Source of the DNA: JAXMCI01 sp046349435
Lineage (GTDB): Bacteria > Pseudomonadota > Alphaproteobacteria > Dongiales > Dongiaceae
Reading direction: 5' to 3'
Length of the DNA stretch: 64,000 bases
Assembly: GCA_046349435.1 (NCBI GenBank)
Contig: JAXMCI010000030.1
Span: 23,176-87,175 of the forward strand
The stretch's first letter is position 1, and each line of letters begins with the position of its first letter. The translations under genes were made by a program, and so were the position numbers. Below, one piece after another: positions 45,226 through 54,844 of the stretch. The notes beneath the pieces are model-generated. The model was not told where the DNA came from. It ran no database searches and saw nothing but the letters and a program-made list of their open reading frames with translations.

Positions 45226-45359
45226 CGCGCGCCGCCGCGCGGGCGACGCCGGAGCGGCTTGACGGGCCGGCTGCTCTGCTAGAAGGTTCGGGCCGAGGGC
45301 CGGGCAGGGAGGCGCGGCTCATCGCCCTCCTTGCGAGAGAAGCAGGCTGTCAAACCTCG

Positions 45360-46094
45360 ATGTCTGAGTTCCTGAGCCTGTTCAACTTCTCCGACGTCGG
45401 CGACTACCTGCCCGACCTGCTGCGCGGCGCGCTGATCAGCGTCGAGCTGACCATCTGCGTGATGCTGCTGAGCCTCGTCGCCGGCCTGCTGCTGGCGCTC
45501 GGCAAGATCGGGCGGCAGCCCGTCATCCGCTTCCTCTGCAACGTCTATATCGAGGTCATCCGCGGCACCCCGGCGCTGCTGCAGCTCTTCTACATCTACT
45601 TCGTGCTGCCCAGCCTCGGCATCCGCTTCGATCCGTTCCTCGCCGGCGTCATCGGCCTGTCGGTGAACTACTCGGCCTATCTCGCCGAGGTCTACCGCGC
45701 CGGCATCGAGGCGGTGCCCAAGGGCCAGGTCGAGGCGGCCAAGGCGCTCGGCATGTCGCGGCGCAAGCTGCTGCGCGTCATCGTGCTGCCGCAGGCCATC
45801 CGCATCGTCGTGCCGCCGCTCGGCAACTACTTCATCTCGCTGTTCAAGGACACCTCGCTGGTCTCGATCGTGACGGTCAAGGAGCTGATCTTCACCGGCC
45901 AGATCATCGCCGCGATGAACTTCCAGTACTTCACCATCTTCACCATCATCGGCATCATCTATCTCAGCCTGTCCTATCCCGGCGCGCTGCTGGTCCGCTA
46001 CCTCGAGCGGCGCATGGCGGTGGGCAGCCGGCGGCGGCCATCCGGGCCGGTCACGCCGCTCGGCGCCAGCGGCCCGGCGGGGCAGCTGCCATGA
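45360..46094 (+). CDS. Polar amino acid ABC transporter permease
   Basis: This 244-aa protein has about five helices and the HisMQ-type motifs: LLRGALISVELTICVML, EVIRGTPALLQLFYIYF and the ATPase-contact loop EAAKALGMSRRKLLRVIVLP. A single permease gene implies a homodimer. Its stop overlaps the ATPase start (ATGA at 46091). Confidence 0.88.
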   Translation: MSEFLSLFNFSDVGDYLPDLLRGALISVELTICVMLLSLVAGLLLALGKIGRQPVIRFLCNVYIEVIRGTPALLQLFYIYFVLPSLGIRFDPFLAGVIGLSVNYSAYLAEVYRAGIEAVPKGQVEAAKALGMSRRKLLRVIVLPQAIRIVVPPLGNYFISLFKDTSLVSIVTVKELIFTGQIIAAMNFQYFTIFTIIGIIYLSLSYPGALLVRYLERRMAVGSRRRPSGPVTPLGASGPAGQLP

Positions 46095-46879
46095 TCCGTC
46101 TCGAGGAGGTCAGCAAGAGCTTCGGCACGCTCCAGGTGCTGCGCGGCATCTCGGTCGAGATCGCGCGCGGCGAGGTGGTCTGCGTGATCGGGCCGTCGGG
46201 CTCCGGCAAGTCGACGATGCTGCGCTGCATCAACAATCTCGAGGCGATCGACGACGGGACGATCTACATCGATGGCGCGCCGGTTTATCGTTATCGTCGC
46301 GATGGCAGGCTGGTGATCGACGACGACCGGCGGGTCGAGAGCATCCGCGCCAAGGTCGGCATGGTCTTCCAGTCCTTCAACCTGTTCCCGCATCTCTCGG
46401 CGCTGGACAACGTCCGGGTCGGGCCGGTGCACGTGCTCGGGCACAAGCCCGAGCAGGCGGCGCGCGAGGCGCGCGCGCTGCTCCAGAAGGTCGGGCTCGC
46501 CGACAAGGTCGACGCCTACCCGCAGGAGCTCTCGGGCGGGCAGCAGCAGCGGGTCGCCATCGCCCGGGCGCTGGCGATGAAGCCCGAGGCGATGCTGTTC
46601 GACGAGGTCACCTCGGCACTCGATCCCGAGCTGGTCGGCGAGGTGCTGCGGGTGATGCGCCAGCTCGCCGAGGAAGGCATGACCATGGTCGTGGTCACCC
46701 ACGAGATGGGCTTCGCCCGCGAGGTCGCCGACCGCGTCGTCTTCATGTCGGACGGCCTGATCGTCGAGACCGGCAGCCCGCAGCAGATCTTCGCGTCGCC
46801 GCAGCATGCGCGCACGCGGCAGTTCCTCCAGTCGGTACTGGAGCGAAACCGGGAGCTCGGCACGGCCCTGCCCCGGTGA
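46091..46879 (+). CDS. Polar amino acid ABC transporter ATP-binding protein (GlnQ-like)
   Basis: This 262-aa ATPase has Walker A GPSGSGKST, signature LSGGQQQR and Walker B MLFDEVTSALD, which is the PAAT subfamily form. About 20 extra residues (YRYRRDGRLVIDDDRRVES) lie between the beta-subdomain and the Q-loop, as in some hydroxyectoine/ornithine-type members. Confidence 0.9.
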   Translation: MIRLEEVSKSFGTLQVLRGISVEIARGEVVCVIGPSGSGKSTMLRCINNLEAIDDGTIYIDGAPVYRYRRDGRLVIDDDRRVESIRAKVGMVFQSFNLFPHLSALDNVRVGPVHVLGHKPEQAAREARALLQKVGLADKVDAYPQELSGGQQQRVAIARALAMKPEAMLFDEVTSALDPELVGEVLRVMRQLAEEGMTMVVVTHEMGFAREVADRVVFMSDGLIVETGSPQQIFASPQHARTRQFLQSVLERNRELGTALPR

Positions 46880-46919
46880 GACGGCGTAAAGGGAACCATC
46901 ACAATCAGGGAGACAAGAG

Positions 46920-47792
46920 ATGCGGCGTGCACCATGGCGTTTTCTGATCACCGTCGCGGCGGGGATCGCCGGGCTCTCGGCCCTGGCGCTCTCCGGCGCC
47001 GTGCGGGCCGATGACGCCGGCGTTCCGGGCGTCACCTTCAACGGCGGCGACGGCTCCTACAAGCGGGCGGTCGAGAACGGCATCAACCTGCTGATCGCCC
47101 CCGATCCGCCCTACACCTACAAGGACGACAAGACCGGCGAGTATGGCGGCATCGACGTCGAGATCCTCACCGAGGCAACCAAGCGGCTCGGCATCAAGAA
47201 CGTCCATTGGGACATCGTCCAGTTCGACGCGCTGATCCCGAGCATGCTCGCCAAGCGGGCCGACGTCATCGTCGACAACCTGCATGAGAACCCGAAGCGG
47301 CTGGCGGTGATCGCCTTCACCAGCCCGGTCTACTGGTACGGCTCGGCGCTCGCCGTGCAGAAGGGCAACCCGCTCAACATCCACAGCTGGGACGACCTGA
47401 AGGGCCACAGCGTCGGCACGGTGCGCGGCAGCTTCAACCAGCAGCTGCTCGAGGGCCGCAAGGACCTCAAGGAGCTGAAGCTCTACACCTCCAACGAGGC
47501 GGAGTTCGCCGACCTCATCGCCGGCCGCGTCGACGTGCTGATGGAGGACGACATCAAGATCGGCCAGTTCATGAAGGCGCACCCGACCGCCGCCATGGAG
47601 CTGGCCTCGGGCTACGAGGCGCGGCCGGAGGAGTATGGCTATGCCCGCTACGCCGTGCGCAAGGAGGATGTCGACCTCAACCACGCGCTGTCGCGGGCGA
47701 TCGAGGAGATGCGCGGCGACGAGACGGTCGGCAAGATCATCACCAAGTACGGCCTGACGCTGCGCAACCTCTGGTACTTCCCGGTCAAGTAG
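46920..47792 (+). CDS. Polar amino acid ABC transporter substrate-binding protein
   Basis: This 290-aa periplasmic protein (SBP_bac_3 family) has a Sec signal (FLITVAAGIAGLSALALSGAVRA-like) and the ligand-cleft segments NLLIAPDPPYTYKDDKTGEY and GTVRGSFNQQLLEG. GGGAGACAAGAG precedes the ATG. It belongs with the permease and ATPase just upstream. The ligand may be an acidic sugar or amino acid derivative used by the following dehydratase, but this is a guess from position. Confidence 0.88.
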   Translation: MRRAPWRFLITVAAGIAGLSALALSGAVRADDAGVPGVTFNGGDGSYKRAVENGINLLIAPDPPYTYKDDKTGEYGGIDVEILTEATKRLGIKNVHWDIVQFDALIPSMLAKRADVIVDNLHENPKRLAVIAFTSPVYWYGSALAVQKGNPLNIHSWDDLKGHSVGTVRGSFNQQLLEGRKDLKELKLYTSNEAEFADLIAGRVDVLMEDDIKIGQFMKAHPTAAMELASGYEARPEEYGYARYAVRKEDVDLNHALSRAIEEMRGDETVGKIITKYGLTLRNLWYFPVK

Positions 47793-47833
47793 CCTTGGCC
47801 TGAGCACCCTCTCCCGGCCTGCGAGGCCCCGCG

Positions 47834-49030
47834 ATGAAGCTGACCCGCATCGAGACCATCCGGCTCGACGAGCTGCCGAACCTGCTCTGGGTCCGGCTGC
47901 ACACGGACAGCGGCCATTGCGGGCTGGGGGAGACCTTCTTCGGCGCCGCCGCCGTCGAGGCCTACCTGCACGAGACGGCGGCGGCGAAGCTCGCCGGCGC
48001 CGATCCGCTGGCGATCGAGAAGATCGCCCAGGACCTCGTCGGCTATCTCGGCTTCGGCAGCGCCGGGGCCGAGGTGCGCGGCGATTCGGCGATCGACATC
48101 GCGCTCTGGGACCTGTTCGGCCGGGTCGCCGGCCTGCCGGTCTGGCAGCTGCTCGGCGGCCGCTGCCGCGAGCGCATCCGCACCTACAACACCTGCGCCG
48201 GCCCCGGCTACTACGCCAAGGGGGCACGCAAGGTCGGCACCGAGAACCATGGCGAGGGCGCCGGCCCCTACGAGGACCTGCACGCCTTCCTGACGCGGGC
48301 CGACACGCTGGCCGAGGAGCTGCTCGCCTCGGGCATCACCGCGATGAAGATCTGGCCGTTCGACGAATTCGCCGAGAAGACCGGCGGCGCCTGGATCTCC
48401 GAGGCCGACCTCGCCCGCGGCCTGGAGCCTGTGGAGCGGATCCGCAAGGCGGTCGGCGACCGCATCGACGTGATGATGGAGTTCCACTCGATGTGGCGGC
48501 TGGAGCCGGCGATCCGCATCGCCGAGGCGCTGGCCCCCTATCGCACCTACTGGCACGAGGACCCGCTGAAGATGGACAACTTCGCGGTCCTCAAGCGCTA
48601 TGCCGAGCGCAGCCGGGCGCCGGTCTGCGCCTCGGAGACGCTGAGCTCGCGGGCCCGCTTCCGCGACCTGCTGCTGTCCGAGGCGGCCGGCGTCATCATG
48701 CTCGACCTCTCCTGGTGCGGCGGCCTGACCGAGGCGCGCAAGATCGCCGTGCTGGCCGACGCCTGGCAGCTGCCGGTGGCGCCGCACGACTGCACCGGGC
48801 CGGTGGTGCTGGCCGCATCCACCCATCTCTCGCTGCACGCCCCCAACGCGCTGATCCAGGAATCGGTGCGCGCCTACTATCGCGGCTGGTATCGCGACCT
48901 GGTCACCGCCCTGCCGCCGGTGAGCGACGGCTGCATCACCGTCCCGGACGGGCCCGGCCTCGGGCTGGAGCTGCGTCCCGACCTCGATCGGCGCTTCACC
49001 GTGCGGGTGCGCAGCACCGAGCTCGCCTGA
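47834..49030 (+). CDS. Enolase-superfamily sugar-acid dehydratase (mandelate racemase/galactonate dehydratase type)
   Basis: This 398-aa protein has an N-terminal capping domain (to about 125) and a TIM barrel. Likely catalytic Lys in TAMKIWP; metal ligands in MMEFHSMW, WHEDPLK and CASETLSSRA; and a His-Asp pair in APHDCTGP. The EFH form of the first ligand motif is typical of galactonate-dehydratase-like members. It dehydrates an acid sugar by proton abstraction next to the carboxylate. It follows an ABC importer by 41 nt, suggesting that importer and enzyme act on the same compound. Confidence 0.85.
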   Translation: MKLTRIETIRLDELPNLLWVRLHTDSGHCGLGETFFGAAAVEAYLHETAAAKLAGADPLAIEKIAQDLVGYLGFGSAGAEVRGDSAIDIALWDLFGRVAGLPVWQLLGGRCRERIRTYNTCAGPGYYAKGARKVGTENHGEGAGPYEDLHAFLTRADTLAEELLASGITAMKIWPFDEFAEKTGGAWISEADLARGLEPVERIRKAVGDRIDVMMEFHSMWRLEPAIRIAEALAPYRTYWHEDPLKMDNFAVLKRYAERSRAPVCASETLSSRARFRDLLLSEAAGVIMLDLSWCGGLTEARKIAVLADAWQLPVAPHDCTGPVVLAASTHLSLHAPNALIQESVRAYYRGWYRDLVTALPPVSDGCITVPDGPGLGLELRPDLDRRFTVRVRSTELA

Positions 49031-49154
49031 GCGCCGCCGGCGCCCCGGCTTGCATGCTCGACTTACCTTGACGTCAGCGCGGCGAGGCGGTTAGCTCGGG
49101 GTCCGCCCGGCGCGCAGTTTGGGGGGCTCCAGGCGCGAGACAGGAGAGGCAGCC

Positions 49155-50792
49155 ATGGACCGATCGGAAGGGCCGGGCAAAGGCCCGCTCAGCTTCGAGG
49201 AACAGACCTACGCCTATGCCCGCCAGTGGGCGAGCTCGCGCCGCGGCTTCCTGCGCGGCGCCGCCGGGCTGGCCGGCGCGGCAGTCGCCGGCTTCGGCGG
49301 GCTGAAGCTGGCCCGCGCCCAGCAGAAGGGCGGCAACCTCACCATCGCCCGCGGACAGGAATCCGACACGCTCGACCCGCACAAGTCGGCGCTGCTGGTC
49401 GCCCACGAGGTGATGTGGCAGATCTACGACTCGCTGATCTATCTCGACGAGGCGGGGACCCTCTATCCCGGCCTGGCGCTGTCCTGGGCCTTCTCCAACG
49501 AGAACAAGACGGTCACCTTCAAGCTGCGGCCGAACGTCAAGTTCCACGACGGCACGCCCTTCAACGCCGCGGCCGTGAAGTTCACCGTCGAGCGCCACCT
49601 GGCGCCGGCGACCGCATCGCCCACCGGCTGGATCCTCGGCCCGATCGACCATGTCGAGGCGATCGACGACCTGACCGTGGCCTATCACTACAAGACGCCC
49701 TTCGTGGCGCTCTGGGTCGGCCTCAGCTACTCCTACTGCGCGCCCGTCTCGCCCGCCGCCGTCGCCAAGTCCGGCGACCAGTTCGGCCGCAACCCGGTCG
49801 GCACCGGGCCCTTCAAGTTCGTCAAGTGGGAGCCCGACAAGGGCATCGCGCTGGCGCGCAACGACGAGCATGACTGGGCGACCCCGATGTACGCCAACAA
49901 GGGCGCGCCCTATCTCGACGGCGCGACCTACGTGGTGATTCCGGAAGACGCCACGCGGATGGCGGCGCTGGGGTCGGGCGAGGTCGACATGATCTCCGGC
50001 ACCGACTCCGTGCCGATCGACAAGGTGCGCGAGCTGCAGCACACCGACGGCGTCAAGGTCTATACCCGGCCCTCGGTCGGGCTCTACTACAGCTACATCA
50101 ACACCAAGATAAAGCCGCTCGACGACGTGCGCGTGCGCAAGGCGATCAACTACGCCGTCGACAAGCAGAAGATGATCGCGCTGGTGCTCGACGGCAACGG
50201 CAAGCCGGCCTACAGCCCGGTCGGCTCGGCCTTCGGCTTCTACGACAAGGCGGTCGAGAAGATCGGCTACGACCACGACCTCGAGAAGGCCAAGGCGCTG
50301 ATGAAGGAGGCCGGGCAGGAGGCCGGCTTCTCGATCAAGTACCTGGTGATCGAGAACCCGGTCTATCGCCGCGTCGCCGAGGTGGTGCAGCAGGACCTGG
50401 CGCAGATCAACATCAAGGTCGAGATCCAGGCCTATCCGGTGGGCGAGCTGTTCGCCATGGCGCCTAAGGGCGAGGCCGGGCTGGTGTTCTTCTACTACAC
50501 CTACAGCGATCCGGACCTCGTCTACGCCCTGCTCAAGACCGGCCAGGCGATGAGCTGGTCGTTCCAGAACGATCCGGAGCTCGACAAGCTGCTCGACGAG
50601 CAGCGCGTCGAGTTCGACCAGAACAAGCGGCGCGAGCTGCTGAACAAGGTGCAGGAGCGGACGGTCGACGAGGCGCTCTGGCTGTTCCTCTACGAGGGCG
50701 TCTATCTCGCCGCCTATCGCGACGACGTCGGCGGGGTCAAGCTCGACACCGTCGGCTTCCACCACCTGCAGGAGCTGTGGAAGACCTCCTGA
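49155..50792 (+). CDS. Dipeptide/oligopeptide-type ABC substrate-binding protein
   Basis: This 545-aa protein belongs to the SBP_bac_5 family (DppA/OppA). It has a twin-arginine signal (SSRRGFLRGAAGLAG, about residues 28-42). Family features are DTLDPHKSALLVAHEVMWQI, TFKLRPNVKFHDGTPFNA and NPVGTGPFKF. AGGAGAGGC lies before the ATG at 49155. The family binds peptides but also many other solutes such as nickel, opines and glycosides. Here it leads an operon with two divergent GcvP-like proteins and an NAD-kinase-like protein. Confidence 0.9.
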   Translation: MDRSEGPGKGPLSFEEQTYAYARQWASSRRGFLRGAAGLAGAAVAGFGGLKLARAQQKGGNLTIARGQESDTLDPHKSALLVAHEVMWQIYDSLIYLDEAGTLYPGLALSWAFSNENKTVTFKLRPNVKFHDGTPFNAAAVKFTVERHLAPATASPTGWILGPIDHVEAIDDLTVAYHYKTPFVALWVGLSYSYCAPVSPAAVAKSGDQFGRNPVGTGPFKFVKWEPDKGIALARNDEHDWATPMYANKGAPYLDGATYVVIPEDATRMAALGSGEVDMISGTDSVPIDKVRELQHTDGVKVYTRPSVGLYYSYINTKIKPLDDVRVRKAINYAVDKQKMIALVLDGNGKPAYSPVGSAFGFYDKAVEKIGYDHDLEKAKALMKEAGQEAGFSIKYLVIENPVYRRVAEVVQQDLAQINIKVEIQAYPVGELFAMAPKGEAGLVFFYYTYSDPDLVYALLKTGQAMSWSFQNDPELDKLLDEQRVEFDQNKRRELLNKVQERTVDEALWLFLYEGVYLAAYRDDVGGVKLDTVGFHHLQELWKTS

Positions 50793-50852
50793 CCGCAACG
50801 GCTGCCGCCGGGCGCTGCGGCGCCCGGCGCGCCGGCTGACCCGGGGGCAGCG

Positions 50853-51845
50853 ATGCTCGTCTTCCTGCTGCGCCGGCTGGCGCATGCGCTCGTCGTCATC
50901 CTCTGCGTCATCTTCATCGTCTCGGTGCTGATCAAGCTGATCCCGGGGGATCCCGTCGACATCATGGCGGCGGGCAATCCCGGGATCACCGCCGAGCAGA
51001 AGCAGGCGCTGCGCGAGCAGCTCGGCCTGACCCGGCCGCTGCTCGAGCAGTTCGTCACCTATCTCGGCGCCGCCGCGGTCGGCGACCTCGGCCAGTCCAT
51101 CCGCTTCCGCGTGCCGGCCCTGCAGCTGGTGATGGAGCGGCTGCCCGCGACGCTCGAGCTCACGGTCGTCGCCATGCTGCTGGCGGTGCTGCTGGCGATC
51201 CCGATCGGGGTCGTCTCGGCGCTGCGCCAGGGGCGGCCGGCCGACTACGCCGCCAGCATCTTCGCCATCGTCGGCGTCTCGATCCCGAGCTTCCTGCTCG
51301 GCATCCTGCTGATCATGCTGCTCAGCGTCGATCTCGGGCTGCTGCCCTCCTCGGGCCGCGGCACCTTTTTGCCGACCGCGCTCGTCCAGTCGCTGAGCCG
51401 GGGCACCGCCGCGCCGTTGGTCAAGAGCCTGCGCTACCTCGTCCTGCCGTCGGTGGCGCTGGCGCTCTCGGTGATGGCCTGGAACGCCCGGCTGACCCGC
51501 TCGGCGATGGTCGAGGCGCTGCGCCAGGACTACGTCCAGTTCGCCCGCGCCAAGGGGCTGCCGCCGAGCCGCGTGGTGGTCCGCCACGCGCTGCGCAACG
51601 CCATCATCCCGACGGTCACCATCGTCGGGCTGCAGCTGGGATACCTGCTGTCCGGCAGCTTCGTCATCGAGAACGTGTTCGCCTGGCCGGGCATCGGCCG
51701 GCTCGCCGTGCAGGCGATCTTCTGGCGGGACTATCCGGTGATCCAGGCGGTGGTGCTGGTCACCGGCATCCTGTTCCTCGCCATCAACCTGGCGATCGAC
51801 CTGATCTATCGCTGGGTCGATCCGCGGATCCGCCATGCCGGCTGA
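50853..51845 (+). CDS. Dipeptide-type ABC permease, DppB-like
   Basis: This 330-aa protein has six helices. The DppB/OppB hallmarks are IFIVSVLIKLIPGDPVDIMA after the first helix, and the EAA loop VEALRQDYVQFARAKGLPPS (ATPase contact). It ends overlapping the next permease gene by 11 nt. Confidence 0.9.
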   Translation: MLVFLLRRLAHALVVILCVIFIVSVLIKLIPGDPVDIMAAGNPGITAEQKQALREQLGLTRPLLEQFVTYLGAAAVGDLGQSIRFRVPALQLVMERLPATLELTVVAMLLAVLLAIPIGVVSALRQGRPADYAASIFAIVGVSIPSFLLGILLIMLLSVDLGLLPSSGRGTFLPTALVQSLSRGTAAPLVKSLRYLVLPSVALALSVMAWNARLTRSAMVEALRQDYVQFARAKGLPPSRVVVRHALRNAIIPTVTIVGLQLGYLLSGSFVIENVFAWPGIGRLAVQAIFWRDYPVIQAVVLVTGILFLAINLAIDLIYRWVDPRIRHAG

Positions 51846-52719
51846 CGCCACGGCCGCCGCCGCCCTCACCGCCCGGCGCACGCCGCGGCTGCTGTCGAGC
51901 CCGAAGGGGATGATCGGCGCGACCCTTCTCGCCGTCGCCGTGCTGGCGGCGCTCCTCGGCCCGTGGCTGGCGCCGCACGACCCGGCCTTCCAGGTCGTGG
52001 CCAACCGCTTCCTGCCGCCGGCCTGGGCGCCGGGCGGCAGCTGGTCCCACCTGCTCGGCGGCGACAATCTCGGCCGCGACATCTTCAGCCGGGTGCTGGT
52101 CGGCACCCGCGCCTCGATCGCCATCGGCTTCGCCGTGGTGGCCGCGGCGATGACGGTCGGCTCGCTGCTCGGCGCGCTGGCGGGCTATCTCGGCGGAGCC
52201 GCCGATTCGGCGATCATGCGGCTGGTCGACTTCCAGCTCTCCTTTCCCTTCATCCTGCTGGCGATCGTCTGCATGGCGGTGCTCGGGCCCGGCCTGGTCA
52301 GCACCTTCGTGGCGCTCAGCATCGCCATCTGGGTCAACTATGCCCGGCTGGTGCGCGGCGAGGCGCTCAGGCTGCGCGAGCTCGAGTTCGTCCAGGCGGC
52401 GCGCTGCATCGGGGTCGGCGACGGCGCCATCATCCTGCGCCACATCCTGCCCAACGTCATGCCGACGATCATCGTCATGGCGACGCTCGACATCGCCTGG
52501 GTGATCATCTTCGAGGCGGCGCTGAGCTTCCTCGGGCTCGGCGTGCAGCCGCCGACCCCGTCCTGGGGCATCATGATCAGCGAGGGCCGCAACTACCTCT
52601 ATGACAGCCACTGGATGTGCCTCGGCCCCGGGCTCGCCATCCTGCTGACCTCGATCGGCATCAACCTGCTCGGCGACTTCCTGCGCGACAGCTACGATCC
52701 GCGGCTGGCGCATCTCTAG
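51835..52719 (+). CDS. Dipeptide-type ABC permease, DppC-like
   Basis: This 294-aa protein has an N-terminal OppC_N segment (KGMIGATLLAVAVLAALLGP), the periplasmic HLLGGDNLGRDIFSRVLVGTR, and the EAA loop LRELEFVQAARCIGVGDGAI. It forms a heterodimer with the preceding protein. A 79-nt palindrome separates it from the ATPase genes. Confidence 0.9.
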   Translation: MPADATAAAALTARRTPRLLSSPKGMIGATLLAVAVLAALLGPWLAPHDPAFQVVANRFLPPAWAPGGSWSHLLGGDNLGRDIFSRVLVGTRASIAIGFAVVAAAMTVGSLLGALAGYLGGAADSAIMRLVDFQLSFPFILLAIVCMAVLGPGLVSTFVALSIAIWVNYARLVRGEALRLRELEFVQAARCIGVGDGAIILRHILPNVMPTIIVMATLDIAWVIIFEAALSFLGLGVQPPTPSWGIMISEGRNYLYDSHWMCLGPGLAILLTSIGINLLGDFLRDSYDPRLAHL

Positions 52720-52753
52720 GCCCCGGGAATGAGCTCTCCACCACGCCTACCCT

Positions 52754-52832
52754 GTCATCCCGGCGAAGGCCGGGATCCATGCCGCCACCGACGTGATGCG
52801 GCGCGATGGATCTCGGCGTTCGCCGGGATGAC
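52754..52832. repeat. 79-nt interspersed palindromic element, copy 2
   Basis: Arms 52754-52780 and 52806-52832 form an inverted repeat with a few mismatches in the right arm; the 25-nt interior resembles that of copy 1 at 5507-5585. The total length of 79 nt is identical. It lies between dppC-like and dppD-like genes, again inside a transporter operon. Confidence 0.88.
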
Positions 52833-52877
52833 TTCCGGGGCCGGCGTGGCGCGGGCACCGTCGTAGAGCCCGCCGCC

Positions 52878-53839
<962 letters not shown>

Positions 53840-53843
<4 letters not shown>

Positions 53844-54832
53844 GCGCGCCGCTGCTCGAGATCGAGGGGCTGGTGAAGCACTTCCCGGTGCGGCGCAGCG
53901 AGGGGCTGTTCGCCGGCCGGCCGCGCGTCGTGCACGCCGTCGACGGCGTCGACCTGCAGCTGATGGAGGAGGAGGCCTTCGGCATCGTCGGCGAGAGCGG
54001 CAGCGGCAAGTCGACGATCGGCCGGCTGATCGCCCGGCTGACCGAGCCGACCGCCGGCCGCATCCGGCTCGGCGGCGAGGACTGGCTGGCGCTCTCCGGC
54101 CGGGCGCTCCGGGCCCGGCGGCGCCAGGTGCAGATGGTCTTCCAGAACCCGTTCGCCTCGCTCGACCCGCGCTGGACGGTGCGCAGCATCGTCGCCGAGC
54201 CGCTGGTCGCGCACCGCACCGTGCCGCGCGCCGGCATCGCCGGGCGGGTGGCCGAGCTGCTGCAGGCGGTCGGGCTGTCGCCCGATCTCGCCGAGCGCTA
54301 TCCGCACCAGTTCAGCGGCGGCCAGCGCCAGCGCATCGGCATCGCCCGGGCGCTGGCGCTGGAGCCGCGGCTGCTGATCGCCGACGAGCCGGTCTCGGCG
54401 CTCGACGTGTCGGTGCAGGCGCAGGTGCTGAACCTGCTGCGCCGGCTGCAGCGCGAGCGGCGGCTGGCGGTGCTGCTGATCTCGCACGACCTCAGCGTCG
54501 TCAGCTATCTCTGCCGCCGCGTCGCGGTGGTCTATCTCGGCCGCATCGTCGAGCTCGGCCCGACCCGCGCGCTGTTCGCCGAGCCGCTGCATCCCTACAC
54601 CCGGGCGCTGATCGCCGCGGTGCCCGAGCCCGTGGTGCGCCCGCGCCGGCATGCGCCGCTGCCGGGCGAGCCGCCCGACCCGACGGCGCCGCCCGCCGGC
54701 TGCCGCTTCCATCCGCGCTGCCCGCACGCCGTGGCGCGCTGCCGCACCGAGACCCCGGCGCTGCGCACGCTGCGCCCCGGCCATCTCGCCGCCTGCCATC
54801 TCGCCGGGGAGATCCCGGCCACAGCCGCCTGA
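53840..54832 (+). CDS. Dipeptide-type ABC ATP-binding protein, DppF-like
   Basis: This 330-aa protein is the partner of the preceding ATPase and overlaps it by 4 nt. It has Walker A GESGSGKST, signature FSGGQRQR, Walker B LLIADEPVSALDV and the terminal cysteine cluster (PAGCRFHPRCPHAVARCR). Both ATPases are canonical, so the importer should be active. Confidence 0.92.
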
Positions 54833-54844
54833 GGAGGTTGCACC

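Noticed and set aside
45259..45285. Possible -35/-10 promoter (TTGACG...TAGAAG) before the amino-acid permease
   Set aside because: Spacing of 15 nt is too short and the -10 match is weak, so it is not listed as a feature.
52806..52877. Upstream ATG for the DppD-like gene
   Set aside because: It lies in the right arm of the 79-nt palindrome, and the added residues do not fit the family; the ATG at 52878 does.
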